A stretch of 64,000 nucleotides of DNA from positions 1 to 64,000 of the forward strand of contig JAQCFW010000005.1 of assembly GCA_027619225.1 (NCBI GenBank), in the 5' to 3' direction. Origin of the DNA: Bacteroidota bacterium (GTDB taxonomy: Bacteria > Bacteroidota > Bacteroidia > Flavobacteriales_D > Sanyastnellaceae). How positions within the stretch are numbered: the stretch's first letter is position 1; each line of letters begins with the position of its first letter. Positions 41,898-51,391 of the stretch are shown here, piece after piece. The notes beneath the pieces are model-generated. The model did no database searches. It saw only the letters and a list, made by a program, of their open reading frames with translations, and was not told where the DNA came from. The position numbers were made by a program, and so were the translations under genes.

Positions 41898-43343
41898 ATG
41901 GAAGTGTTAAATCTCATTCAAGGCGAGCTCGTTTCTGCCAAAGGCGGTGAATGGCTTGACCTGACTGATCCCAGCAAAGGTAGTATCTACGGTCGCTTGC
42001 CTAGATCTGGGGCTGAAGATGTAAATCTTGCTGTAGAATCTGCTGACAAAGCATTTAAAAGCTGGTCAGACACACCTCATAACGAACGAGCTGCTTGCTT
42101 GAATCGACTTGCCGATTTGGTTTCAAAAAACGCAAACCTACTATCTGCTGCAGAGTCAACTGACAATGGCAAACCTATATCGTTAGCGAGCTCGGTTGAT
42201 ATTCCAAGAGCTGAATCAAATCTTCGATTCTATGCATCAGCAATACAGCATTTTGCTTCTGAGTCACACTCTATGGAAGGGGTTGCAATCAATTACACAC
42301 TTAGGAAGCCATTGGGCGTAGTTGCATGTATCTCACCGTGGAATCTTCCACTTTACCTATTTACTTGGAAGGTCGCCCCCGCATTAGCTGCTGGGAACTG
42401 CGTCGTTGCCAAACCCTCTGAAATTACTCCTGTCACAGCATACTTATTGAGTACATGGGTGAAGGAAGCTGGTTTTCCAGATGGCGTCTTTAACATCATA
42501 CACGGATTGGGAACAGAGGTGGGAGACGCTTTAGTTCGTCACCCAAAAATAGCGGCAGTTAGCTTTACGGGTGGCACGGCAACCGGGGCTCATATCGCTT
42601 CTGTCACGGCTCCGCGTTTTAAGAAATTGAGCTTGGAGTTGGGCGGAAAGAATGCTGCCATCATATTTGATGATTGTGATTTCGAGGATGCGCTAGCAAC
42701 TACCCTGCGTTCATCTTTCTCAAATCAAGGCCAAATCTGTCTTTGCGGTTCGAGGATACTTGTCGAGAAATCTCTCTACCCGAAATTTCGTGATTTGCTG
42801 GTCGAGAAAGCGAAGAAGATGAAGGTCGGAGACCCTCAAAACCCTGCGACAAAAATGGGTGCCGTTGTCTCTAAAGATCACCGTGATAAAATTCTTTCGT
42901 ACATAGAGTTGGCGCGCTCTGAAGGTGGGAAAATCTTATGTGGAGGTTCGTCAACAACGCCCGAAAACGAACCACATTTGTCAGAAGGATATTACATCCA
43001 ACCTACCATTATAGAAGGGCTCAATTTTGATTGTCGGGTAAATCAAGAAGAGATATTCGGTCCTGTAGTGACCATTCAACCTTTTGAGTCAGATGAAGAA
43101 GCTGTGTATTTTGCAAATAGCACAGAGTTTGGACTGGCGGCTACCGTTTGGACTAAAGATTTAAAAAGAGCACACAACATGGCGGCGGCATTAGACACCG
43201 GAATTGTTTGGGTAAACTGCTGGCTATTGAGAGACTTAAGAACGCCATTTGGAGGCGTTAAAAACTCAGGCGTGGGGCGAGAAGGTGGGTTCGAAGCACT
43301 GCAGTTCTTTACGGAACCTCAAAACGTCTGTATCAAGCTTTAG
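41898..43343 (+). CDS. NAD-dependent aldehyde dehydrogenase
   Basis: A 481-aa ALDH with the fold's catalytic residues: Asn149 (SPWNLP), Glu247 (LELGGK) and nucleophile Cys281 (NQGQIC), plus the cofactor segment SFTGGTATG. It most resembles the ALDH8 group (2-aminomuconate or hydroxymuconate semialdehyde type), but no neighbours support that pathway, so substrate remains open. The stop overlaps the end of the convergent OmpA-like gene by 4 nt. A TAAATTGC element 8 nt before the ATG may be a degenerate promoter. Confidence 0.88.
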   Translation: MEVLNLIQGELVSAKGGEWLDLTDPSKGSIYGRLPRSGAEDVNLAVESADKAFKSWSDTPHNERAACLNRLADLVSKNANLLSAAESTDNGKPISLASSVDIPRAESNLRFYASAIQHFASESHSMEGVAINYTLRKPLGVVACISPWNLPLYLFTWKVAPALAAGNCVVAKPSEITPVTAYLLSTWVKEAGFPDGVFNIIHGLGTEVGDALVRHPKIAAVSFTGGTATGAHIASVTAPRFKKLSLELGGKNAAIIFDDCDFEDALATTLRSSFSNQGQICLCGSRILVEKSLYPKFRDLLVEKAKKMKVGDPQNPATKMGAVVSKDHRDKILSYIELARSEGGKILCGGSSTTPENEPHLSEGYYIQPTIIEGLNFDCRVNQEEIFGPVVTIQPFESDEEAVYFANSTEFGLAATVWTKDLKRAHNMAAALDTGIVWVNCWLLRDLRTPFGGVKNSGVGREGGFEALQFFTEPQNVCIKL

Positions 43344-44308
43344 TCCTCTAAGAGGTCAAATAAAGCATCAAGTTTCGGGGCTAGGATAACTTCAATTCTA
43401 CGGTTTCTCGATTTATCCTCTGGGTCAATGGGATGAAACTCTCCACGACCGGATGCAGTGAGCACTGATGGATCAACCCCTGGTTGGTCACTAATAATCT
43501 CGAGGACTGAGGTTGCGCGAAGTACAGACAATTCCCAATTGTTATGAGGGAAGCTGGGGGAAACTAACTTGTCAGAATCCGTGTGTCCTTCGATAACTAT
43601 TTCCAAGTCTTCTTGCTCAGCGATCACTGAACCGAGGGAAGCTAAAAGCTCTCTTCCTCCTACATCCACAACTGCAGAGCCTGAAGCAAATAACAATTCT
43701 GCATCTAGGCTTACATAAACTTTTCCGTTTCTTTGTTCAACAGTTAAACCACTTCCTTCAAAACCTAGGAGAGCCCTTTCTAAACGGTTACGCAAGGCTT
43801 TAGCAGCTTTATCCCGTGAATCAAGAAGGTTTTCTAATTCTTCAACTCTCGCACTCCTAGACTCGAGGGCTGCGCTTCTGTCCGCTAAATCTTTTTCTAG
43901 TTCGAGGAGGGCGTCTTCTCTAATTTGAAGTTGTTTTCTGATTCTATTGACATCTTCAAGGAGTGCTCTATTTTCAGCATTCAGGGATGATAAACGACCT
44001 CCGCTTTGGTCTGTAAGCGCATCATTTAATTGACGAAGACGATTGATTTCATCTGTTGATTCCGCTACAAATCGTCCCATTCGGGAAGTATCCGCTGAAA
44101 GTTCTTCCCTTGCATCTGTAAGTGTCTCTACTTGTCCTCTCAGCTCTACAACTTCAATTTCAACATCTTGACTACTCAGCCTTAGAACAGTATTTTCCTT
44201 GTCTATTTGTTCGCAATTATCCTGTAATTCATCGAACTGCTTAGCTGTTACACAACCAGAAAGCAGAATTATTGCAATTAATATTGCGGGAAATGTAGAT
44301 GTCCTCAT
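43340..44308 (-). CDS. OmpA-family lipoprotein with coiled coil
   Basis: A 322-aa lipoprotein (lipobox with Cys19, LLSGCV) whose middle (about 25-190) is a long predicted coiled coil of charged heptads, followed by an OmpA/MotB peptidoglycan-binding domain (about 200-320: LLFASGSAVVD, IEGHTDSD, ELSVLRATSVL, RNRRIEVIL). It probably links the outer membrane to peptidoglycan across the periplasm. An 89-nt gap follows upstream, with no promoter I trust. Confidence 0.9.
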   Translation of the reverse strand: MRTSTFPAILIAIILLSGCVTAKQFDELQDNCEQIDKENTVLRLSSQDVEIEVVELRGQVETLTDAREELSADTSRMGRFVAESTDEINRLRQLNDALTDQSGGRLSSLNAENRALLEDVNRIRKQLQIREDALLELEKDLADRSAALESRSARVEELENLLDSRDKAAKALRNRLERALLGFEGSGLTVEQRNGKVYVSLDAELLFASGSAVVDVGGRELLASLGSVIAEQEDLEIVIEGHTDSDKLVSPSFPHNNWELSVLRATSVLEIISDQPGVDPSVLTASGRGEFHPIDPEDKSRNRRIEVILAPKLDALFDLLED

Positions 44309-44396
44309 AACCGTGCAAGTTCTACACGTTTTGAGCTAATTTGACATTTATCCAAGCGTCTTGTTCACACTAAAATGTCAATCTCTAAGATAAATT

Positions 44397-45362
44397 CTAG
44401 TTAATTGGAATCGCGAAGTTTCCCTGAGAAATTGTAACCCCAGCTCCTGCTGTGCTTTGCATATTTCCAGAAAAAGTACCCGTTACATATCCTCCTGAAC
44501 CTGAAACTATGTAAATAAGTTCCATCGTAATGTTTCCTCCATTAGAGGTTGCATATGTCACAGCAGCTCCTATAGATTCGTATGCGCCTGCTGTTCCAGG
44601 TGCAGTAGCTAAGTTCATAGGGATCACAACTCCGTTCTCCCATCCAGTTGCGGGTTCAGCCATAATAAAGACAATCTGAGCAGTGGTTACAGACACTCCT
44701 GCAATAGCTATACTTGTTCCATCCATCATCGCTGAGGCCGTTGCATCGCCATAAAACTGTTGGCCATTTGCTTTCCAAGCGATAGCTCCTTCACAAGACT
44801 CGCAAGATGAACCACCACAGTCTATGTATAATTCGTCTCCATCTTGAAGACCATTTGTACAATCTCCTGTCGTTGGACAAGCATCACAATCAGAACCTCC
44901 ACAGTCGACACCAATTTCAGAGCCATTCATTTCGCCATCTGTGCATGTTGGACATGGGTCACAGTTAGGTCCTCCACAATCAACACCTTCTTCAAATCCG
45001 TTAGGCAAACCATCACCACATAACTCAGGGCAAGCTGGACAACCATCGCAACCACAGTCAATTCCGAGCTCACCAGGATCAAGCTGACCATTGAAAGAAG
45101 GGTCGCAGGGACCACATTCTCCTCCACAATCAACCCATTGCTCACCTAAAAGAGCATCCCACAGGTCATTTTCACATGGGTCGCAAGGGTCGCAAATAGT
45201 TCCACCGCAATCGATGAGTTCCTCACCGTTATTTAACTCGCCATCGTAACAGTTCTCACCGATAAGATTGTCATCATTTAAACATCCACTACAAGACGCT
45301 AAAAACGAGACAGCGAAGAGGAAAGTAACAAAAGTATTGAAAGAAGATAGGTGCGGTTTCAT
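44397..45362 (-). CDS. lipoprotein with six Cys-rich repeats
   Basis: A 321-aa lipoprotein (Cys24 in LASCSG). Residues about 36-192 form six repeats of 22-27 residues with the pattern C.(D/N)G..(N/D)G.E..(V/I)DCGG..C..C; a few copies are degenerate. Such repeats occur, as I recall, in other marine Bacteroidota and myxobacterial surface proteins, where the many acidic residues suggest calcium binding and the cysteines disulfides. The C-terminal 130 residues (from WKANGQQFYGD) look like a Bacteroidota lipoprotein domain of the DUF6252 sort, uncertain. Function unknown. Confidence 0.78.
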   Translation of the reverse strand: MKPHLSSFNTFVTFLFAVSFLASCSGCLNDDNLIGENCYDGELNNGEELIDCGGTICDPCDPCENDLWDALLGEQWVDCGGECGPCDPSFNGQLDPGELGIDCGCDGCPACPELCGDGLPNGFEEGVDCGGPNCDPCPTCTDGEMNGSEIGVDCGGSDCDACPTTGDCTNGLQDGDELYIDCGGSSCESCEGAIAWKANGQQFYGDATASAMMDGTSIAIAGVSVTTAQIVFIMAEPATGWENGVVIPMNLATAPGTAGAYESIGAAVTYATSNGGNITMELIYIVSGSGGYVTGTFSGNMQSTAGAGVTISQGNFAIPIN

Positions 45363-45411
45363 TGTAGGTGTTTTCTATGCGTATTTTCGACGTGCCGTAA
45401 AAACATGTGCT

Positions 45412-45419
45412 CAAAGATA
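45412..45419 (-). promoter_or_regulatory. -7 element of the Cys-repeat lipoprotein gene
   Basis: The minus strand reads TATCTTTG, an exact TAnnTTTG match, about 49 nt upstream of the ATG at 45362. It is divergent from recJ. Confidence 0.55.
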
Positions 45420-45436
45420 GGAATAGAATCATATAG

Positions 45437-47158
45437 ATGGATAATCTCAAATGGAAAGCGGCTGAATCTCCTAAAAAAAAGGCTGTAAAAGACTTGTGTG
45501 AGGAGACTGGGTTAACTTATATGGTTGCACAAATCCTTGTGCAGCGTGGGGTTACCACTCTAGTTAAGGCGGAAAATTTCATGCGGCCCAAGCTTGAAGA
45601 CTTGCACGACCCGGAGACCATGCTTAACATGGAGAAAGCTGTAAAAAGGATAGAGAAGGCTATAAATAGAGGTGAGCGCATCATGGTTTATGGTGATTAT
45701 GATGTTGACGGCACGACATCCGTTGCGATGGTTTCCACTTTTTTAGAAGGTTTAAACGTCCAGATAGTTCCCTATATCCCCATGAGGTATCAAGAAGGAT
45801 ATGGGGTGTCGAAAGACGGTGTGGATAGGGCTAGAAAGTCTGGATGTACAATGCTCATCACATTAGATTGTGGAACGAAAGATTTTGAAGCTTTAGAATA
45901 TGCCGCAAGCTTCGGGATAGATACCATCGTCTGTGATCACCATCTCCCAGATGAGCAACTTCCCAATTGTTATGCCCTACTTAACCCAAAACAACCGGGG
46001 TGTGAATATCCTTTTAAAGAACTTTCTGGTGCGGGTGTTGCTTTTAAAATGTTATCTGCTCTTGTGCCTTACTTAGGGCTGACGATGGATTCCGTCTATG
46101 ATCATTTAGATCTATTGGCATTAAGCATAGGGGCAGATTTAGTAGATATTACTGGTGAGAATAGGATTATGGCGTACCACGGAATGCTCAACTTAAGAGA
46201 GCATATGCGACCGGGGATTAGGGCTATGCTTCAAGTAGCGGGAATTGAAGAAGCTCCTAAAACCGTCAGAGACATGAGTTTCAGCTTAGGCCCCAGAATC
46301 AATGCTGCGGGACGCGTAGGTCACGCATTAACAGCGGCCAAACTTCTCATGGCCAACGATGAAGGGAGAGCTCTGGAACTGGCGAGTCAGTTAGAAACGA
46401 TGAATCAAGCAAGGCGAGACATCGATGAGGATTTAACTGTGGAAGCGATTGCTCTCATGGTAGAACAGCCTCCTGGCAGGTCTTGCACAATTGTACATGG
46501 TGAGGGTTGGCACAGAGGAGTGTTGGGGATTGTCGCAAGCAGGCTTGTTGAACAGCGGTACTGTCCTACAATTGTGCTTTCTGAGGAGAATGAAGTCCTA
46601 ACAGGTAGTGCGCGTAGTGTGCCCGGGATAGATATTCATGATGCTTTCGAAAAGTGCAGGCATCTTATAGAACAATTCGGAGGGCACCCTATGGCTGCAG
46701 GGTTAACTATTCGTAAGGAAAATATGGATGCGTTTACCACAGAGCTAAATGCCGCAATCGCTGCCCAAACTGAAGGCAATATCCCCAAGCCCACAATCTC
46801 CTTCCACATGCCTATTAACCTGAACGAATTAAACCCTACAATGTATAAGGAGTTTGAGCGATTGGGGCCATTTGGACCGTGTAATGAGGTTCCTGTATTT
46901 ATGGCTGAAGGGGTGGTAACTGCTATTCCTCCCAGAACGGTCGGTCATGGGGGTAGGCACTTAAAACTTGTTGTTCAAACTGCCGAAAACCCACTGCACA
47001 GATTTGAGGCTATCGGATTTGGAATGGGAGATCGGATAGATGAGGTGAGGGCTTGGAGATCCTTTGATTTGGTTTTCACTCTTGCTAGAAACACTTTCCG
47101 AGGGAAATCGACTTTGAATTTACACCTGCGAGATATTCGAGTTCACAAATTCGTGTGA
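45437..47158 (+). CDS. recJ: single-stranded-DNA exonuclease RecJ
   Basis: 5'-3' exonuclease of RecF-type recombination and mismatch repair. A 573-aa DHH/DHHA1 protein with the metal ligands in YGDYDVDGTTS (Asp87, Asp89, Asp91) and the DHH motif Asp167-His168-His169 (CDHHLPDEQ). It also has the DHHA1 GGHPMAAGL segment and a C-terminal OB-like domain. The final 16 nt overlap the convergent mscS gene. Confidence 0.95.
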   Translation: MDNLKWKAAESPKKKAVKDLCEETGLTYMVAQILVQRGVTTLVKAENFMRPKLEDLHDPETMLNMEKAVKRIEKAINRGERIMVYGDYDVDGTTSVAMVSTFLEGLNVQIVPYIPMRYQEGYGVSKDGVDRARKSGCTMLITLDCGTKDFEALEYAASFGIDTIVCDHHLPDEQLPNCYALLNPKQPGCEYPFKELSGAGVAFKMLSALVPYLGLTMDSVYDHLDLLALSIGADLVDITGENRIMAYHGMLNLREHMRPGIRAMLQVAGIEEAPKTVRDMSFSLGPRINAAGRVGHALTAAKLLMANDEGRALELASQLETMNQARRDIDEDLTVEAIALMVEQPPGRSCTIVHGEGWHRGVLGIVASRLVEQRYCPTIVLSEENEVLTGSARSVPGIDIHDAFEKCRHLIEQFGGHPMAAGLTIRKENMDAFTTELNAAIAAQTEGNIPKPTISFHMPINLNELNPTMYKEFERLGPFGPCNEVPVFMAEGVVTAIPPRTVGHGGRHLKLVVQTAENPLHRFEAIGFGMGDRIDEVRAWRSFDLVFTLARNTFRGKSTLNLHLRDIRVHKFV

Positions 47159-47967
47159 ACGTGAACGTCTCTTTGAGGGAATGGTATCGTAATGTTATTT
47201 TCTCTGAAAGCAGCATCGATTTTAAAGCGAACATCACTCTCAATTAATTTTCTATCCCAAGGAGATTTTACCCATCCACGTACTTCAAAAACCAAGGAAG
47301 AATCGCCAAATGATTTAAAGATAACTTGAGGCTTGGGGGTTTGAACGACTTGGGTTTGGACTTGCATAGAATAAAAAAGGATGTCTGAAACAACCGTAAC
47401 ATCACTCCCGTAAGCCACGCCGACTTCCACACTAATACGGGTGGTGCTTTGCCCCTGAGTGAGGTTGCGAACCGAGTCGCCCGCAATCTTAGAGTTAGGT
47501 ATAACGACAAGATCTCCGCTCACCGTTTCCACACTCGTGGCTCGCAATGCAATTTTTTTTACCTTCACTAAATCACCTCCAACTTCTAACTCATCTCCCA
47601 CCCTGACACCTCCCTCAAATAGGAGAACGAAACCTGAAATGACGTCGTTAAAGAAGCTTTGAAGACCTATACCCACTCCCACCAATAGAGCCGCGGAACC
47701 AGCCCAAATTATGGTGAGGTTAAATCCAAAAATATCTGACACAATGAAAATCGTCATGATGTAGATAAATGTTCTCGCTAGACGGAAAATTAAGAACCTA
47801 AGGCCCTCGTCTATTCGTCTTTTTTTCACGACTTTATCAAGCGTTTTCTTGGTCAGAAAAATCAAGAATTTTCCCGCTAAAATTGCAAGAATTACCTCTA
47901 AAACTGCTTGAACACTTAAATCATGGGTTCCGAATTGTATGCTTTTTGAAAGAAATTCGTTTATCAT
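47143..47967 (-). CDS. MscS-family mechanosensitive channel
   Basis: A 274-aa small-conductance channel with about three membrane spans (15-35, 53-78 and a pore helix near 82-125), Ala/Gly-rich pore segment AALLVGVGIGLQSFFNDVISGF, and a C-terminal beta/alpha cytoplasmic domain. It protects cells from osmotic downshock. Its ATG overlaps the dnaG stop (ATGA), so both are translated together; the 3' end overlaps recJ. Confidence 0.92.
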   Translation of the reverse strand: MINEFLSKSIQFGTHDLSVQAVLEVILAILAGKFLIFLTKKTLDKVVKKRRIDEGLRFLIFRLARTFIYIMTIFIVSDIFGFNLTIIWAGSAALLVGVGIGLQSFFNDVISGFVLLFEGGVRVGDELEVGGDLVKVKKIALRATSVETVSGDLVVIPNSKIAGDSVRNLTQGQSTTRISVEVGVAYGSDVTVVSDILFYSMQVQTQVVQTPKPQVIFKSFGDSSLVFEVRGWVKSPWDRKLIESDVRFKIDAAFRENNITIPFPQRDVHVHTNL

Positions 47968-49994
47968 TTTGGAAGTATTACAACTCCAAGAGAAGAGTTT
48001 AGGTCTTTTACCATTCTATCAAGGGAGATTTTCTCTCTTAGAAGTCTTGTTGTTTCATCCTCCGAAACATTTTTTAATGCAAGGGCTTGGATTACTTTAT
48101 CTATGTTACGTTGCACATCAAACAAAAGCAATCTCGTTGTAGCGGACGACAATGATTCTTCGAGAACGTCTTTTTCTACAACAGAAAAGATGTGGTGTTT
48201 GTTCTCCCAATTTTCGCTGAGGCTATATTTGTGAATTAGGCTGTTGGCTGCTTTACTTTGGACTGCAGGGGATGCATCGGTAAAAAACAAAGCGGAAGTT
48301 GGGAGGTCTCCATTATCTAAACTTTCAATATATTTAGATAAAATAAATTGTGTGGACTCTTCTTCCATAGCTAACTGATGGGTTTCCATTCGGTGAACGA
48401 AAAGCTCTGCAAAAGGAACTTTAGTGTAAACGGGTTCTGTCTCTTTTTTATCTTCCACCTCGATTTCTACTTCTACCATAGATTCACCATGTTCAAGCAG
48501 CAACCGTATAAGATTATCCTCTAAAATATCTCTCTTCGCGCGAACTCTAGCGGGAATCCCCGGTGCCAAATCATTTTCTACCTGAGTTGCAAAAGTATCA
48601 CCTGGAAATGATGTGCTGGAGGAAGATGTTTGGCGGGATATTGAGGGTTTTTGAAACTGTTTCGAGCGTTTAGAATCTTGGACTATTCGCTTTTGAAGCT
48701 CTTTCGCCACCTCTGTTTGGAGTAAATCCTCCGGTAGTTTTAATCGAGCGGCTATCGTTTGAATATAGACTGACCTTTGAATTGCATCTTGAACGCAGGC
48801 AATGGTCGTCACAATACTGTGAACCAGTTCCGATTTTTTTAGTGGGTCGTCACCCGCTTCCTCGCTAAGTAAGTCTGACTTAAAGGCCAGAAAATCTTGG
48901 GCGTCTTCACGTACATACTTCTGAAGCTCAGTTGAGCTAACCTTTTTAGAGTAGCTATCAGGATCATCACCATCAGGGAAGGTCACCACCTTGACGTTCA
49001 TACCCTCTGAAAGTAGAATATCTATTCCACGAAGAGCCGCGGCCATACCCGCTCTATCTCCATCAAAGAGAACGGTGACATTTTTTGTGAAACGGCGAAT
49101 GAGATGAATTTGACCTAATGTGAGAGCTGTTCCACTTGAAGAAACCACATTTTCAACACCACTTTGACTCATGGCCATCACGTCGGTATATCCCTCGACT
49201 AACAAGCACATATCCTCCTTACTAATGTGAGGCTTGGCAGCGTGGATCCCATACAATGCGCGCGATTTATCGTACAGCTCACTTTGAGGACTGTTGAAAT
49301 ATTTCGCTATATTCTTCTCTGTCTTTAGCGTCCTTCCACCGAATCCTATAACTCTCCCGGTAACGTCTTTAATTGGAAACATGACCCTTCCGTGGAAGAA
49401 GTCAAACAACTTCCCGTCACTGCTTTTCTCCTTTCCTAAGCCGGTGGCTATGAGGCGTTCCTTTGTGTACCCCGCCTCGAGCGCAGCGGCAGTCATGATC
49501 TCCCAACCATCGGGGCAGAATCCTATGTCGTATTTCTCGAGAGTTTCATCTCTGAACCCGCGATTCTTGAAGTAGCTAAGTCCTATCGCCTTCCCTTCTT
49601 CGGTATAATGTAGTTGGTCTTTAAGCCATTTTTGAGCCCAAACAACAAGCGCTCCCAAGCTGTCTTTTTCAGTTGCGGCCGCAATCTCTTCAGGACTTTG
49701 ATCTCTCTCCTCTATTTCTATATTATAGCGCTTGGCCATAATTCTAAGAGCTTCGGGGTAACTCACCTTTTCTTGCTCCATTAAAAATGTAGCGAGTGAC
49801 CCCCCCTTTCCCGAACTAAAACATTTAAAAATCCCCTTGCTTGGAACGACGTAAAAAGACGGTGTTTTCTCGTTCGTAAAGGGGCTAAGGCCTCTGTAGC
49901 TGCTGCCTTGTTTTTTTAACTCTACATATTCACCAATGACGTCTTCTATGACGGCGGTTTGGTGTATTAATTCAACTGTCTCTTTGGGTATCAC
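47964..49994 (-). CDS. dnaG: DNA primase (zinc ligands mostly lost)
   Basis: Synthesises RNA primers for replication. The 676-aa protein has an N-terminal zinc-ribbon-like domain, RNAP core with LLVEGYTDVMAM (TOPRIM), FDGDRAGMAA and PDGDDPDS, and a variable C-terminal helicase-binding domain. In the zinc ribbon the usual Cys, His, Cys, Cys ligands are Ser37, Thr40, Cys58 and Ser61, so it cannot bind zinc normally. I chose a GTG start at 49992-49994 (MIPKETVELIHQ is family-typical). A -7-like element ends 5 nt before it. Confidence 0.94.
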   Translation of the reverse strand: MIPKETVELIHQTAVIEDVIGEYVELKKQGSSYRGLSPFTNEKTPSFYVVPSKGIFKCFSSGKGGSLATFLMEQEKVSYPEALRIMAKRYNIEIEERDQSPEEIAAATEKDSLGALVVWAQKWLKDQLHYTEEGKAIGLSYFKNRGFRDETLEKYDIGFCPDGWEIMTAAALEAGYTKERLIATGLGKEKSSDGKLFDFFHGRVMFPIKDVTGRVIGFGGRTLKTEKNIAKYFNSPQSELYDKSRALYGIHAAKPHISKEDMCLLVEGYTDVMAMSQSGVENVVSSSGTALTLGQIHLIRRFTKNVTVLFDGDRAGMAAALRGIDILLSEGMNVKVVTFPDGDDPDSYSKKVSSTELQKYVREDAQDFLAFKSDLLSEEAGDDPLKKSELVHSIVTTIACVQDAIQRSVYIQTIAARLKLPEDLLQTEVAKELQKRIVQDSKRSKQFQKPSISRQTSSSSTSFPGDTFATQVENDLAPGIPARVRAKRDILEDNLIRLLLEHGESMVEVEIEVEDKKETEPVYTKVPFAELFVHRMETHQLAMEEESTQFILSKYIESLDNGDLPTSALFFTDASPAVQSKAANSLIHKYSLSENWENKHHIFSVVEKDVLEESLSSATTRLLLFDVQRNIDKVIQALALKNVSEDETTRLLREKISLDRMVKDLNSSLGVVILPK

Positions 49995-49999
49995 AAAAG

Positions 50000-50007
50000 C
50001 GAAGGTA
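50000..50007 (-). promoter_or_regulatory. -7 element of dnaG, abutting the start codon
   Basis: The minus strand reads TACCTTCG (seven of eight matches to TAnnTTTG), followed by five bases and the GTG start. Confidence 0.45.
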
Positions 50008-50095
50008 AGAAGCGTATTTGTTAATCCTTTCTAAAATTTAGGGTACTTTTAATTTAACACTGAATTATTGCTGATTGAAAGCGTAATTTGCGGCA

Positions 50096-51391
50096 ATGCG
50101 AGGGATTAAAATATCATGGCTAATTGGTGCAATTGCAGTTGCTGTATTGATTATCAGCCTTATACAGGTTAAGTGGTTAAAAACATCGTTGGACTTACAA
50201 AAAAAGATTTTTGACCAAAGTGTGGAGCAGTTGTTAAATACAGTTTCTCATTGGATCTTAGTTGAAGCCGATTTCGCGTCTCTCGAAATTGATCACGAAA
50301 CTGAGGATCTGGGAGATCCGCTCATCGCAGATGGTCTCCAGCGCCAATCCAGAGCTATCTTACTTAGAATGGAAACCATTCCAATGGATTCGCTTCTCTC
50401 GCTTTCTTTAAGAGAGCATGGAATCGAAACAAGTGTCGTGTTCGGGGCGTTCGACAGATATGGTCAACCCGCCTATCTAGACGAACGCAGCGAAGTTTAT
50501 CGCGAAGAGCTCCTTGAGAAAGGATACTCAGTAGGTCTCGGCCCGCTACAATTACGCGTGTACTTCCCCGATTTAGGTCGCCATCTCGTAAAATCTATAG
50601 TCGAAGCTTTTATGCTCTCTGGGGTGATGCTCCTTTTCATTGCAATAGGCTTGGCGTATGTAATGCGTTCCGTAATAAAATCCAAGGAGCTCGTTAGAAT
50701 AAGGAGAGAGTTAATGAATAACCTCACCCACGAATTAAAAACCCCTATATCAACAATAGGGCTTGCAAGTGAAGCGTTAGGTGATTCCGATTTACAACTT
50801 AATGAAGTGCAAAAGAACTATTACATTTCCATGATACGAGGCGAAAACAAAAGGCTTGGAGTTCTTGTAGAAAAGGTGCTTCAGGCAAGTCTCTCAGATT
50901 CCAAGTCGCTCAAACTTTACCCCGTTGAGATAAACATTCACGATGTCATCAAGGATGTTGTTCGAAATGTCGCAATGCAAGTGCGAAAGCAGGGTGGTAA
51001 AGTTGAACTTTCTCTAAAAGCCCCAAATCCTATAATCTATGCTGATAAAATTCATATCACGAACGTTATTTTCAATCTCTTAGACAATGCAATTAAGTAC
51101 TCTCCCAATGGAGCTCAGATTAAAATCATCTCTGACCAAACAGAAGATGGTGTCGAGCTACTCGTGAAAGACAACGGGGTGGGAATTCCCAAGGAATACA
51201 TTGGCAAGGTATTTGAAAGGTTGTTTCGAGTTCCTACAGGAAACGTTCACGATGTAAAAGGGTTTGGTCTAGGTCTGAGTTATGTGAAAACAGTAATTGA
51301 AAGACATGGAGGGCACATTTATGTCGAAAGCGAAGCTGACAAAGGAAGTACCTTCGTCTTGAAATTAAAATTTGATTCTAACTTAAAATGA
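50096..51391 (+). CDS. membrane sensor histidine kinase (RprX-like)
   Basis: A 431-aa inner-membrane kinase: two membrane spans (about 9-26 and 170-190) flanking a periplasmic sensor of about 140 residues, then the dimerisation/H-box with phospho-acceptor His212 (NNLTHELKTPIS) and an ATP-binding HATPase domain (N box DNAIKYSP, G1 DNGVGIP, G2 GFGLGLSYVK). Its stop overlaps the response regulator ATG by 4 nt. The layout resembles Bacteroides RprX-RprY. The signal is unknown. TAATTTG lies 5 nt before the ATG, a near-consensus -7 element. Confidence 0.92.
   Translation: MRGIKISWLIGAIAVAVLIISLIQVKWLKTSLDLQKKIFDQSVEQLLNTVSHWILVEADFASLEIDHETEDLGDPLIADGLQRQSRAILLRMETIPMDSLLSLSLREHGIETSVVFGAFDRYGQPAYLDERSEVYREELLEKGYSVGLGPLQLRVYFPDLGRHLVKSIVEAFMLSGVMLLFIAIGLAYVMRSVIKSKELVRIRRELMNNLTHELKTPISTIGLASEALGDSDLQLNEVQKNYYISMIRGENKRLGVLVEKVLQASLSDSKSLKLYPVEINIHDVIKDVVRNVAMQVRKQGGKVELSLKAPNPIIYADKIHITNVIFNLLDNAIKYSPNGAQIKIISDQTEDGVELLVKDNGVGIPKEYIGKVFERLFRVPTGNVHDVKGFGLGLSYVKTVIERHGGHIYVESEADKGSTFVLKLKFDSNLK

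Noticed and set aside
41898-43343. Assigning the aldehyde dehydrogenase to kynurenine/aminomuconate degradation
   Set aside because: The resemblance to ALDH8 is only sequence-level; no other gene of that pathway is nearby.
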